Source: Verrucomicrobiota bacterium
GTDB taxonomy: Bacteria; Verrucomicrobiota; Verrucomicrobiia; Chthoniobacterales; JAFAMB01
Reading direction: 5' to 3'
NCBI GenBank assembly: GCA_019247695.1
Contig: JAFBAP010000115.1
Span: forward strand, 1 to 62,077
Length of the DNA stretch: 62,077 nucleotides
Position 1 is the first letter of the stretch. Each line of letters begins with the position of its first letter. The notes under the pieces were generated by a model, which did not search any database, was not told the origin of the DNA, and saw only the letters and a list, made by a program, of their open reading frames with translations. The position numbers and the translations under genes are program-made. This document shows, one piece after another, positions 34,251 through 43,446 of the stretch.

Positions 34251-35201
34251 TCAGGGCCGGCCGGCCAGACGCGCCAGCAGTTCCGTCGCGCTCTGCGGTC
34301 GTTGGACCGGGTCCCGGGCCAGGCACGCCGCGACCGTTTGCTCCCAGGTCACCGGGATCGGCTCGCTCTTGATCCCCCGCTGCGCCCGGCGATCAGCCAT
34401 GGACGCAAGCAACGCGTTACCCCCCATTTGCGGGTAGTACGCAGTGTCAAACGGCGCCGTACCGGTCAGCAGCTCATACACGGTGGCGCCGGCTCCATAC
34501 ACGTCGTCGCTCACGGCCGGTTCCGTTTCCACACGCTGCAGCGCCGGCACGGAATCCGGGTTTGGTGCGGTTCCGGCCCCCAGTCGACCCAGCCATTTTC
34601 TGATCCGCCCCGCTAACCCGAAGCCGGTCAGCTTTAACTGGCCCGCAGCGTCCACCAGCACATTGTCCGGCCGAAGGCCGCCGTGCACAAGGTTCACCCG
34701 GCCGTGCGCATACTCCAGCGCTTCGCACAGAGAGCGTATCCAGGCAGTCAGGTCATTTACCTCAAAAATCTGCTGGGGCCGCTCGAGCCGCAACTGCGTC
34801 AGGCTCTCGCCATCCACGTATTCCAGCACCACGCCGGCGATCTGTTCCGCTTCCACGAATTCATAGGTACGGGCGATGTGGGCGTGAACCAGTTCGCTGC
34901 TGCGGCGGACGATTTCCCGCAGCTCGGCCAGGGCGCCCAGGTTGCCGCAGATCGTCTCGGGCAACAACTTCAAAGTTACCGGCCGGTCGAGCCGCTCATC
35001 CGTGGCCAGCCACACCCCGCCTTCATCACCGCTGCCTAACGCGCGGCGCAATTTGAAGCGGCCGGCAAACCTGGACCCATGTTTCAAAGCGAACGGATCC
35101 AGGTCGGCGCCCGTTTCGGACTGCCCTGGCGTATCCAAAGCGGTCTGTTCACCCTCCGGCAAGCCGCCTTCAGGGTTCTCGATTCTACAGGCCTGAGCCA
35201 T
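34251..35201 (-). CDS. Serine/threonine protein pseudokinase
   Basis: A 316-residue protein with the Hanks-kinase fold. The Gly-rich loop LGSGDEGGVW (residues 55-64) and the ATP-anchoring Lys of VTLK (Lys78) are present. The two catalytic aspartates are gone: the HRD motif reads HGG (173-175, in HGGLRPDN) and the DFG motif reads GFG (193-195). The C-lobe is otherwise normal (SDDVYGAGATVYELLTGTAPF, ACLARDPVQRPQSATELL). There is no transmembrane segment or extra domain. It is therefore predicted to be catalytically dead but able to bind nucleotide or partner proteins. Homologous PknB-like kinases regulate envelope and stress processes; a scaffolding role here is inference. Confidence 0.85.
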   Translation of the reverse strand: MAQACRIENPEGGLPEGEQTALDTPGQSETGADLDPFALKHGSRFAGRFKLRRALGSGDEGGVWLATDERLDRPVTLKLLPETICGNLGALAELREIVRRSSELVHAHIARTYEFVEAEQIAGVVLEYVDGESLTQLRLERPQQIFEVNDLTAWIRSLCEALEYAHGRVNLVHGGLRPDNVLVDAAGQLKLTGFGLAGRIRKWLGRLGAGTAPNPDSVPALQRVETEPAVSDDVYGAGATVYELLTGTAPFDTAYYPQMGGNALLASMADRRAQRGIKSEPIPVTWEQTVAACLARDPVQRPQSATELLARLAGRP

Positions 35202-35356
35202 ATTCAGCTGCCTCCAGCAGACGGGTCAACTTACTCCCAGAAGCGGGTAGGACGCCAGTGAGAATCCTCCAAAACGGGCGGCAGATGATAAGGCAAGCCT
35301 GGCTGTCCTGCGGCGTCAGAGAATAGAAAGTTTTGCCTTCTGAAGAAGTCCGCGGC

Positions 35357-36457
35357 TCACCGGTCCTTATCGTCTATCCCGAACACCACCTCGCGGCCGG
35401 TCTGGCTGGAATGGTAGACCGCGTCGAGAATTTCCATGAGCTGGACGGCCTGAAGGGAACTGTTGATCGGCGGGGCGTCGCCGCGAACGGCTTGCAGGAA
35501 GTTCTTCATCTGCGGCGTGAACTGGTGCGGCACGTCTTCAAACGGCAAATCAACCGATACCAGCGCTCCGTCCCGATCTTCGAAAAGGGACAAGGGCGGC
35601 CGTTTAACCTCGGGGTGCAATTGAAAGACGTCGATGATGCGGAGCGTGCCTTTCGGGCCGTAAAGGGTGGTCTGGAAAAGTTCCTGGCGCCCCCATTTAC
35701 CCATCGGGATCTCGTCCGTCAGGTTCGCCGCCCAAGCCACCTCGAAATTAACCAGGGCGCCTGATTCGAATCGGATCAGGCCGTAAGCGCTGTCCTCAAC
35801 GTCAAAGACGGCCGATTTTACCAGTTGCGGGAACTTTTGGAACGTCTGCGCCGTCACGGAGCGCGGCTTCGGGGTGCCCATCACGTACCAGGCCGCATCG
35901 ATGGCGTGCACGCCGAGGTCGATCAACGCGCCGCCCCCGGCCCGGGAACGATCCGTAAACCAGCCGTCAATCCCACCGGGCGTACCTCGGGAACGAACCC
36001 ACTTGGTGTTGGCGTAATAAATCTCACCGAGCCGGCGCTCAGCGACGGCATGACGCGCCGCTTGCATCGCACCCGAAAAACGCATTTGCCGGCCGAAACA
36101 GTAGGTCAGCCCGCGACGCTCCGCCTCATGGTGCAGCTCGCGCATCTGGCCTGCGTTGAGCGTCGGCGGCTTCTCGCAGAGGACGTGCTTGCCCGCGTGC
36201 AGCGCTTTCAGCGTCGCCGGGAAATGCAGCGCGTTGGGCAGCGCCACAACGACGGCGTGCAACTGCGGGTCGGCCAGCATCTCTTCGTAATTGGAAAAGG
36301 CCTTTTCCGGCTTGTACTTTTCCTGAAATGTCTGGCGGCGCTTATCGTTGAGGTCGCAGATGGCGTAAAGATGACCCAGGCCACATCGTTGTACGCCCTC
36401 GGCGTGCCGTTCACCCGGCCAGCCAAGACCGACAATGCCAACGTTGATCGTGTCCAT
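35357..36457 (-). CDS. Gfo/Idh/MocA family oxidoreductase
   Basis: A 366-residue NAD(P)-dependent sugar or inositol dehydrogenase-type protein. The N-terminal Rossmann fold starts MDTINVGIVGLGWPGERHAEG, with the family signature HVLCEKPPTLN (catalytic Lys in EKP). The C-terminal alpha/beta domain has GGIDGWFTDRSRAGGGALIDLGVHAIDAAWYVMG, where Asp and His are the usual active-site pair. The start at 36457 is chosen over a 75-residue in-frame extension that reads through repeat sequence. The closest functional types are glucose-fructose oxidoreductase-like or scyllo-inositol dehydrogenase-like; the exact substrate is unknown. Confidence 0.9.
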   Translation of the reverse strand: MDTINVGIVGLGWPGERHAEGVQRCGLGHLYAICDLNDKRRQTFQEKYKPEKAFSNYEEMLADPQLHAVVVALPNALHFPATLKALHAGKHVLCEKPPTLNAGQMRELHHEAERRGLTYCFGRQMRFSGAMQAARHAVAERRLGEIYYANTKWVRSRGTPGGIDGWFTDRSRAGGGALIDLGVHAIDAAWYVMGTPKPRSVTAQTFQKFPQLVKSAVFDVEDSAYGLIRFESGALVNFEVAWAANLTDEIPMGKWGRQELFQTTLYGPKGTLRIIDVFQLHPEVKRPPLSLFEDRDGALVSVDLPFEDVPHQFTPQMKNFLQAVRGDAPPINSSLQAVQLMEILDAVYHSSQTGREVVFGIDDKDR

Positions 36458-36462
36458 GGCCG

Positions 36463-36785
36463 GGAACATCGAGTACCGGGTGGCGGGTGTCGAGCGAATG
36501 CCACAAATGGAAGAGAGTGTCGGGTAACGGGTAACGGGTGTCGCATGGAAGACCACAAGCCGAAGTTGTTCCCGGTAGAGAGTGCCGCGCGTCAGCCCAG
36601 GAATAACCGCCACGAATGAATTGGAGGCCTCGACGCCCCCCGCCCGTCCTTCCCGGCGGTATGGAATCAACGCCATGAGCACGAGCCGTCGAAGTCACCC
36701 CTCAGCGGCATTTACACCCGACACCCGCCATTCGTTACTCGCTACTCGTTACCCGTTACTCTCTTCCATTTGTGGCATTGTTCCG
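36463..36785. repeat. Inverted repeat block R6 in a divergent promoter region
   Basis: The 366 bases between the divergent oxidoreductase and YhaM-like genes contain AATGCCACAAATG (36497-36509), GAAGAGAGTGTCGGG and CGGGTAACGGGTGTCG on the left. On the right they contain GACACCCGCCATTCG, GTTACTCGCTACTCG, TTACCCGTTACTCTC and CATTTGTGGCATT (36767-36779). The two halves are approximate reverse complements, about 200 bases apart. Promoters for both genes must lie in or beside this element. Confidence 0.75.
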
Positions 36786-36823
36786 ACTTCCCTCATTTCC
36801 GCAATCGGCTAACATGGCCGGCA

Positions 36824-37936
36824 ATGGGCACACCGCGTTTTACCCTGGCCGAAATCCGCAAGCAGACGGTCAATGAAAAGCTCCAAGGGGAGGTGCTGGG
36901 GCAGGTTGAACAACGGACTCAGAAACAGACGCGTGACTCCAAGCCTTACCTGGAGATGCAGCTCCGGGACGGCACCGGGCTGTTCACCTTTCGCGTCTGG
37001 CAAGACCACGAAAGCTACCAGTTTCTGCTCACGGCTCCGATCGGCACCTTCGTCGGTTTGGCCGGCGAGTTCAGCGTGAACCCGCACTTCGGGCTGGAAG
37101 TGCGCAATTACGTCACGCGGGAGCTGGGACCCCCGGACGTTGCCGAAGTGGTGGAGGGACCCGCGGCGCAACGCCAAAAACAGGCGGAAGATTTTCGGGA
37201 GATCGAACACACGGTGGCCCGTCTTAAAGACCCCCGGCTGCGCCGGATGGGTGAGCTTTTCCTGGCCGAATACGGTGAACGTTTCCGGCGCACGGCCGCC
37301 GCCCGCCATTATCACCACGCGCGCCGCGGCGGGCTGGTGGAACATGTGGCCCAGATGCTGCGCACGTCGAAAGCCCTGGTTCAGGCGTACCCAAAGCTGA
37401 ATGCCGACCTGTTATACGGCGGCGTGCTGTTCCACGATTGCGGCAAGATGTGGGAAAACTGTTTTCCGAAGGACAGCCTGGTGATGGCCTATGATACGCG
37501 CGGCGAACTGCTCGGCCACATCGCAATCGGGATCGAGGTGGTCAACCGGCTTTGGAACCGGCTCCGGAGCAGCGACGAATACGACCGGTGGCGCAGCCTC
37601 GCGCCGGATTCAGAGGTGGTACACCTGCACCTCATTCACGTCATCGCGGCCCACCATGGAGAGAAAGGGTTCGGCTCGCCGGTTGAACCAAAGACGCCGG
37701 AAGCTTTGGCGCTTCATTTTGTTGATAACCTCGACGCCAAGTTCGAGACGATGACGGCGGCTTACGACCATGGGGTTCGTATCACCGACGAGATTATCGA
37801 ACGCGTCCGCCCGTTGTGCACCAACCTCGTTGCGCCGCTGCCGGCGTTTGTCGAACCACCGATTGGCAGCCCTGGGGCGACGCGCCGGTGCGAACCGTTT
37901 GCGATCGACTTGCCGTTTGACCTGCCGGTGAGCTGA
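36824..37936 (+). CDS. YhaM-like 3'-5' exoribonuclease / HD-domain phosphohydrolase
   Basis: A 370-residue protein with two domains. Residues 15-110 form an OB-fold, nucleic-acid-binding domain (VLGQVEQRTQKQTRDSKPYLEMQLRD, TFRVWQDHE). The second is an HD domain with the metal residues in HHARRGGLVEHVAQML, the motif FHDCGKMW, and HVIAAHHGEKGFGSPVEPKTPEALALHFVDNLDAKFE. This OB-HD layout is that of YhaM/CBF1, which trims RNA or DNA 3' ends in Mn-dependent fashion. The start at 36824 (MGTPRFTLAEIRKQ) precedes the OB fold closely. A nuclease role is known only for Gram-positive homologues, so the activity here is inferred. Confidence 0.88.
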   Translation: MGTPRFTLAEIRKQTVNEKLQGEVLGQVEQRTQKQTRDSKPYLEMQLRDGTGLFTFRVWQDHESYQFLLTAPIGTFVGLAGEFSVNPHFGLEVRNYVTRELGPPDVAEVVEGPAAQRQKQAEDFREIEHTVARLKDPRLRRMGELFLAEYGERFRRTAAARHYHHARRGGLVEHVAQMLRTSKALVQAYPKLNADLLYGGVLFHDCGKMWENCFPKDSLVMAYDTRGELLGHIAIGIEVVNRLWNRLRSSDEYDRWRSLAPDSEVVHLHLIHVIAAHHGEKGFGSPVEPKTPEALALHFVDNLDAKFETMTAAYDHGVRITDEIIERVRPLCTNLVAPLPAFVEPPIGSPGATRRCEPFAIDLPFDLPVS

Positions 37937-38055
37937 TCCCGCGCCCCCCGGAGCTTTTCAGCCGGTGAACGTCGCGGGGTCCGGCCGGTCCCGAACGCTG
38001 AGCCGGAGGGTAGCACGCGCTCCCGCGTTCGTGCCGCGGCCCTTCAAACAACGAC

Positions 38056-38892
38056 ATGAAACTGCGCCAAACGGGACTTTACCGCGTGCTCACCCGCCTG
38101 GACCGCTTGATTCCACGGTTCTGGCTCTCCAACCGGGAAGCATACAATGCACGGCATGTGGTTGAAGAGTACGCCTCCGCCAATTACCTTCATCCGCCGG
38201 AACAAACCATCCTGAACCTCGCGGCGGAAGTGATAAAAAACGGCAAAATGCTGGACATCGGAGTCGGCGGCGGCCGGACGACGCTCCACTTCGCACCACT
38301 CGTGCAGGAATATCTCGGCATTGATTACGCCGGAAACATGATTAAAGCCTGTTGGCAACGGTTTCATCCTCTACCCCCAAACGTGTCGTTCAAGGTAGGT
38401 GAGGCCAAGGACCTGAGTGCGTTTCGCAGCGGCTATTTCGATTTTGTCCTGGCAAGCTTTAACTGCATCGATTATTCAGCATCGCACGACGAAAGGCTCA
38501 AGACCCTGCAGGAGATGAAGCGCGTGTGCCGAAAAGGCGGCCTGGTAAGTTTCTCGACCCATAACCTCCTGTACGGCGATCTGTTCAAGATCAGGTTAGA
38601 TAAAAACCCTTCTCGTGCGGCCTCCGCGTTCTATCAATTCCTGTGGTTGCGGATTCTTAATGGTGACCGGGCACGGCATACCAAGGGGGATTATGCCTGG
38701 ATACGAGACGAAGCTCACGCCTTCAGCCTGAGGACGTACTACATCAAACCCTGTAAACAGGTGGAACAACTGGAGGCCCTGGGGTTTGAGAACATCAGGA
38801 TTTTCCGCCTGGACGGCTGCGAGGTCGCCGCCGGGTCAGATTTAAGCCGGTTACGGGATGGCTGGTTGTACTACCTTGCCACCGTTAAGTGA
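38056..38892 (+). CDS. Class I SAM-dependent methyltransferase
   Basis: A 278-residue methyltransferase with motif I MLDIGVGGGRTTLHF (residues about 65-79), the acidic loop after strand 2 (GIDYAGNMI), and the post-motif region GYFDFVLASFNCIDYSASHDERLKTLQEMKRVCRKGGLVSFSTHNL. The C-terminal end ENIRIFRLDGCEVAAGSDLSRLRDGWLYYLA is beta-rich. It is related to methyltransferase_11/25 proteins that alkylate small molecules or lipid-linked groups. The acceptor is unknown. It ends in a convergent region opposite the RND gene. Confidence 0.9.
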   Translation: MKLRQTGLYRVLTRLDRLIPRFWLSNREAYNARHVVEEYASANYLHPPEQTILNLAAEVIKNGKMLDIGVGGGRTTLHFAPLVQEYLGIDYAGNMIKACWQRFHPLPPNVSFKVGEAKDLSAFRSGYFDFVLASFNCIDYSASHDERLKTLQEMKRVCRKGGLVSFSTHNLLYGDLFKIRLDKNPSRAASAFYQFLWLRILNGDRARHTKGDYAWIRDEAHAFSLRTYYIKPCKQVEQLEALGFENIRIFRLDGCEVAAGSDLSRLRDGWLYYLATVK

Positions 38893-38940
38893 CGGCAGCC
38901 CGCCGGAATGTCCGAAGCCCGAAGCGGATAGAAGTCAAGA

Positions 38941-38964
38941 ACGGCCAAATCGAAATTTGGCCGT
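38941..38964. terminator. Perfect 10-bp hairpin between convergent genes
   Basis: ACGGCCAAAT (38941-38950) and ATTTGGCCGT (38955-38964) form a perfect stem closed by a CGAA tetraloop. It sits between the methyltransferase stop (38892) and the RND permease stop (39139). There is no T tract on either strand, so it might act in both directions with Rho or as a 3'-end stabiliser. The rest of the 246-base gap holds nothing recognised. Confidence 0.55.
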
Positions 38965-39138
38965 CCCGGACGTCCTCCTGGCGCGCCGCTTCCTGGCGCA
39001 CTTCCGGCTTCTCCCCGCCCCGTTTTGCGGAGAGTCGTCGAAAGCACATCCAGGGCCCTTCATGTATGGTTAATTGCAAGCGGGTCGACAGGACTGGTCG
39101 ATCGACTTCAGGGCGCATTAAAGCGTATCGACTGCCGG

Positions 39139-42100
39139 TCAGACAAGCTCGGGTTGCAAATTTCTTTCTATTTCCGTCGCCGGGTTCTCGCCTTCGGCAG
39201 ACCCGCCCTTGCGGTAATTTCTTCCGAGCAACATGTAGATGGACGGAACCACAAACAGCGTGAAGAAGGTTCCGATGACCATGCCGGAGACGAGCATGAC
39301 GCCGATGCTGTTACGCGCCCCGGCGCCGGGCCCGTGCGCCAGCACCAGGGGGAAATGGCCCATCACGGTAGCCACCGACGTCATCAGGATCGGGCGCAGC
39401 CGCGTCGATGCCGCTTCGACCAGCGCTTCTTCTTTGGCCAGGCCTTCCTCCTGCTGTTTGTTCGCAAATTCGACAATCAGGATGCCGTTTTTCGCGATCA
39501 AACCCACCAAGGTGATGAGGCCGACCTGGCTGTAAATGTTGATGGTGGTGAAGCCGAGGAAGCTGAAGACCAGCGCCCCTGAAAGCGCCAACGGGACGGA
39601 ACCCAAAAGGATGATCAGCGGATCCCGGAAGCTCTCGAACTGGGCTGCCAGAACCAGGTAGATCAGGATCAGCGCGAGGAAGAAAGTGGTCATGAAAGCG
39701 CCGCCTTCACGGCGCAACTGGCGGGATTCGCCGCTGTAATCAATGGTGTAACCGTTGGGTAAAATCTTCGCTGCTTCCTGCTCCAGGATTTTGAGCGCCT
39801 GATCTTCCATGCCTGCCTGGACCGCGCCCTGGATCTTGACCGAGTTAAGCTGGTTGAACCGGTTCAGGGACCGAGGCACCACTTCCGTTTGCACCTTTGC
39901 GAACGTGGCAAGCTGCACCAACTGGCCGTTGGGTCCGCTCACGTAGACGTCCTTGAGTTGATCGGGAGTGAGACGTTCCACCCGTTTCACCTGCGGGATT
40001 ACCTTGTAGCTGCGCCCTTCAATGCTGAACCGGTTAACATAATTGCCGCCGAGCAGCCACGCGAGGTCACCGCCGACGCTGCCCAGGTTCAATCCCATCG
40101 ACGCGACTTTGTCCCGGTCAAACAGCACCTTCGCCTGCGGTTCATCAATCTTCAGGTCGCTGTCGGCAAAGAAGAATTTGCCGCTCTGCACGGCCGCCGC
40201 GACCAACTGGTTGGCAAACTCGAGCAGCTCCCGCGGCTCCACCGTCGACGCGATCACAAACTCAATCGGAAAATTGGCCCCGCCCGGCAACGGTGGAGGC
40301 GTCGTCGTCACGATGCGGACGCCGGGAATAACCGATAATTTTTTGGTTACTTCCGGCAGCATGTTTTGCGTGGTGCGTTCCCGCTGGTTCCATGGTTTGG
40401 TGACCATGCCCGAAAATCCGAAGCCCTGGCTGCCGGGCAGAATGATCTGGAAGGTCTGCGCCGTTTCGGGAAAACTCTTGAATACGTGATTAACTTCCTT
40501 CGAAAAAAGTATGTTTTGATCGATGGTCGAATTCGGTGAGGTCTGGACGAGCCCGAAGATTACGCCCTGATCTTCGCGCGGAGCCAGTTCGCGCTGCGAG
40601 AGGAAATAGAATGGCACGATCAGCACGATGACGATCCCGGCCGCCGTGAGGATCACCGGCCGGATGGTCAGCGTTCCCTGCAGGACGTAGCGGTAGAACT
40701 TTTTGAGGGATTCGAACCGATGATTGACCCAGCCGGCGAAACCTTTCTCAGTCAGGTTCGCCTTGAGCAGGCGGGACGACATCATGGGTGAAAGCGTCAA
40801 TGCCACGAAGCCCGAAACGGCCACGGCACCGGCCAGGGTGAACGCAAACTCCCGAAACAAAGCCCCCGTCAACCCGCCCTGGATACCGATCGGGGCGTAA
40901 ACGGCCGCGAGGGTAATCGTCATCGCGACGATCGGGCCGAACAGTTCGCCGGCGCCTTTGTAGGCCGCGTCCAGCGGGCTTAAACCTTCCCGCAGGTGGC
41001 GCTCAACGTTTTCCACCACCACGATTGCATCGTCGACAACCAGGCCGACCGCCAGCACGATGGCCAGCAAAGTAAGCAGGTTCAGCGTGAAGCCGAACGC
41101 GAGCATCAGGAAAAGCGCGCCGATCAAGGAAAGCGGAATCGCGACGACCGGGATCAGGACGCTGCGCAACGATCCCATAAACAGGAAGATAACCAGAATG
41201 ACGATGCAGACGGTTTCGGTCAGCGTCTTGGTCACTTCATGCAACGCATTCTGGATGTAGTCAGTGGAGTCGTACGGCACCCCGAGCTTCATCCCGACGG
41301 GCAACTGGCGCTCGATTTCCGGCAACGCCGCCCGCACGTTCCTGATCACCTCGAGGGAGTTGGCGGTAGGCAAAACGTAGATTCCCATGAACGTGGCCGT
41401 GCTGCCGGAAAAGCGCACGTCCGACTCGTAGCTTTCCGCACCCAACTCAACGTCGGCGACATCGCGCAGCCGCACGATGGCGTTACCCGACTGTTTAATG
41501 ACCAGGTCGCGGAACTCCTCGGCACTGCGCAGGTCGGTGTTGGCTTTGAGGTTCACCGCCACCATCGACCCTTTGGTTGAACCGATGGCGGACAGGTAGT
41601 TGTTTTGACCTAACTTTTTCTGGACGTCGCTGGGCGCCACCCCCAGCGCGCCCATCCGGTCAGGCTTGAGCCAGACCCGCATGGCAAATTTCCGCTCACC
41701 CAGGATCTGCGCCTGCTGAACGCCGCTGATCGCCGAAAGTTTCGGCTGGACGACCCGCGCAAGGTAATCGCTGATCTGGTTGCGGTCGAGGTCGTTGGAA
41801 TAGAAACTCAGGTACATCGACGCGAACTGGTTGTCGGTCGAAGTGATGTCGATGGTGGGTAGTTCAGCCTCCGGCGGCAGATCGTTCCTGACCTGGTTAA
41901 CCTTGGCTTGGACCTGCGTCAGGGCTTTGAACGGGTCGTAATTGATTTTCAGCTGGACCGAAATCGTGCTCAGCCCCGGGGCGCTCTGCGATTCCATGTA
42001 GTCGATCCCGTCGACGGCGGCAATCGCCTGCTCGAGCGGGGTAGTGACAAACCCCTGAACCAGGTCTGCATCCGCGCCCACGTAAACGGTCTTGACGGTG

Positions 42101-42234
42101 ATGACGGAAATATCGCTGCGCGGGTACTGGCGGACGCTGAGGGTGCGCCAGGATGCGTAGCCGGCGAGCAGGATGATGAGGTTGACCACCGTTGCGACCA
42201 CCGGTCGCTTGATGAAAAGGTCGGTGAAATTCAT
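39139..42234 (-). CDS. RND multidrug/solute efflux permease (HAE1, AcrB/MexB-type)
   Basis: A 1031-residue inner-membrane proton-driven pump. It starts MNFTDLFIKRPVVATVVNLIILLAG. Twelve transmembrane helices in two sets of six carry large periplasmic loops. The proton-relay pair of adjacent aspartates is present in helix 4 (GLVVDDAIVVVENVERHL), and the MLLGR-type C-terminal end occurs near PSIYMLLGRNYRKG. It exports drugs, detergents or metabolites from the periplasm through an outer-membrane channel, which is not encoded in the window. It is the last gene of marR-adaptor-adaptor-RND; 65 bases separate it from the second adaptor. Confidence 0.95.
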   Translation of the reverse strand: MNFTDLFIKRPVVATVVNLIILLAGYASWRTLSVRQYPRSDISVITVKTVYVGADADLVQGFVTTPLEQAIAAVDGIDYMESQSAPGLSTISVQLKINYDPFKALTQVQAKVNQVRNDLPPEAELPTIDITSTDNQFASMYLSFYSNDLDRNQISDYLARVVQPKLSAISGVQQAQILGERKFAMRVWLKPDRMGALGVAPSDVQKKLGQNNYLSAIGSTKGSMVAVNLKANTDLRSAEEFRDLVIKQSGNAIVRLRDVADVELGAESYESDVRFSGSTATFMGIYVLPTANSLEVIRNVRAALPEIERQLPVGMKLGVPYDSTDYIQNALHEVTKTLTETVCIVILVIFLFMGSLRSVLIPVVAIPLSLIGALFLMLAFGFTLNLLTLLAIVLAVGLVVDDAIVVVENVERHLREGLSPLDAAYKGAGELFGPIVAMTITLAAVYAPIGIQGGLTGALFREFAFTLAGAVAVSGFVALTLSPMMSSRLLKANLTEKGFAGWVNHRFESLKKFYRYVLQGTLTIRPVILTAAGIVIVLIVPFYFLSQRELAPREDQGVIFGLVQTSPNSTIDQNILFSKEVNHVFKSFPETAQTFQIILPGSQGFGFSGMVTKPWNQRERTTQNMLPEVTKKLSVIPGVRIVTTTPPPLPGGANFPIEFVIASTVEPRELLEFANQLVAAAVQSGKFFFADSDLKIDEPQAKVLFDRDKVASMGLNLGSVGGDLAWLLGGNYVNRFSIEGRSYKVIPQVKRVERLTPDQLKDVYVSGPNGQLVQLATFAKVQTEVVPRSLNRFNQLNSVKIQGAVQAGMEDQALKILEQEAAKILPNGYTIDYSGESRQLRREGGAFMTTFFLALILIYLVLAAQFESFRDPLIILLGSVPLALSGALVFSFLGFTTINIYSQVGLITLVGLIAKNGILIVEFANKQQEEGLAKEEALVEAASTRLRPILMTSVATVMGHFPLVLAHGPGAGARNSIGVMLVSGMVIGTFFTLFVVPSIYMLLGRNYRKGGSAEGENPATEIERNLQPELV

Positions 42235-42299
42235 GGGCTCTGGGTCGGTGTGGATCGGCTCAACGCCGGCCGGTTTGGCTTCTGCGGGGTCCTGGTCGC

Positions 42300-43442
42300 C
42301 TAACTGTCCGCGGGCGCGGGGGCGGGCTCGTTTTCGGGTTGAATGGAATTGTTGACGACGACGCTGCCCCCGTCGCGCAACCGGAATACCCCGGCAGTGA
42401 CGACCTCGTCTCCCGGCTTCAGGCCGGCCGTGACGGCAATCTGGTCGCCTCTGCTGTCGCCCAGCGTCACCACCTGCCGCCTCACAGCATGCACAGGTTT
42501 GCCCGCCTTGTCCTTGGCCTCCGTAAGGACGTACACCGCCGTCCCGCTGATGCTGTAATCGACGGCCGAAGCAGGCACGGCGATCACCTCCGGCTCAGCC
42601 TTAAGCGTGAGGCTGACGTTGACGAACGTTCCCGGGCGCAGCTTTTCTTCGTCACTGCGAACGGTGGCCTGCACCTGGACGTTGCGTGAGCCGGGGTCGA
42701 CCAGAGAATTGATGGCCGTAACGGTTCCCTTGAACGTTTCATCCGGAAACGCGTTGACCCGAACGGCGACGTCCTGGTCCAACCTGACCTGGCCGAGATT
42801 CTGCTGCGGCACTGAAAAGTTCACGTACACAGGATTAAACGAGTGAAACGATACGACGGGCGCACCCGGCGCGATGTACTGGCCGACGTCAACCCGGCGG
42901 ATGCCGGCAACCCCGTCAAAGGGCGCGCGAATCGTTTTCTTATCGATGGTGGCCTTGTAAAGGTCCACGGTGGCCTGCGCCTGGCGGTAGTCAGCTTCCG
43001 CCGAATCGTATTCCGATTTGGCGATGGTGCGCTGCGCGAGCAGGCCCTGGTCGCGTTGCAACGTGAGGCGCGCAAGGTCGCGGTGCGCTACCGCCTGGGC
43101 CAGCTGCGCTTCCTCCTGGCTGACGTCCACCTGCACTAAAAGGTCGCCTTTGCGTAACCGCGTCCCCGACGCAAACGCGATCTTGTCGACGATGCCCTCA
43201 AGGTCGGTGCTCAACGTCACACCGTTGACGGGCGAGACCCAGCCCATCGCGCGAAGGTTGGTGGTCCAGGCGCTTTTGCCGATCACCAGCGTGGATACCG
43301 CCGTCGGCGGCGGTGCAAACGCGCCTGATTGCGCCAGCCTGATAAACCCCATGATCTGGTTGACCTTGAAATAGGCCAGCCCGCCGATGAGCAGGCCCAT
43401 CACCAGAAACATGATAAAAAAGGCGAGGATTAACCGCTTCAT
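42300..43442 (-). CDS. RND periplasmic adaptor (membrane fusion protein), second copy
   Basis: A 380-residue adaptor linking the RND pump with an outer-membrane channel. It has an N-terminal anchor (MKRLILAFFIMFLVMGLLIGGLAYF), a barrel-sandwich hybrid with KIAFASGTRLRKGDLLVQVD, a coiled-coil hairpin (QEEAQLAQAVAHRDLARLTLQRDQGLLAQRTI), the IRAPFDGVAGIRRVDVGQYIAPG return, a beta barrel and a membrane-proximal domain (VVTLGDSRGDQIAVTAGLKPGDEVVTAGVF). It begins 4 bases after the other adaptor stops, so the two are coexpressed and paralogous. Two adaptors for one permease is unusual. Confidence 0.93.
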   Translation of the reverse strand: MKRLILAFFIMFLVMGLLIGGLAYFKVNQIMGFIRLAQSGAFAPPPTAVSTLVIGKSAWTTNLRAMGWVSPVNGVTLSTDLEGIVDKIAFASGTRLRKGDLLVQVDVSQEEAQLAQAVAHRDLARLTLQRDQGLLAQRTIAKSEYDSAEADYRQAQATVDLYKATIDKKTIRAPFDGVAGIRRVDVGQYIAPGAPVVSFHSFNPVYVNFSVPQQNLGQVRLDQDVAVRVNAFPDETFKGTVTAINSLVDPGSRNVQVQATVRSDEEKLRPGTFVNVSLTLKAEPEVIAVPASAVDYSISGTAVYVLTEAKDKAGKPVHAVRRQVVTLGDSRGDQIAVTAGLKPGDEVVTAGVFRLRDGGSVVVNNSIQPENEPAPAPADS

Positions 43443-43446
43443 GCCG

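Noticed and set aside
36470-36682. N-terminal extension of the Gfo/Idh/MocA protein
   Set aside because: The extension translates repeat block R6; the family starts at the MDTINVGIVG methionine.
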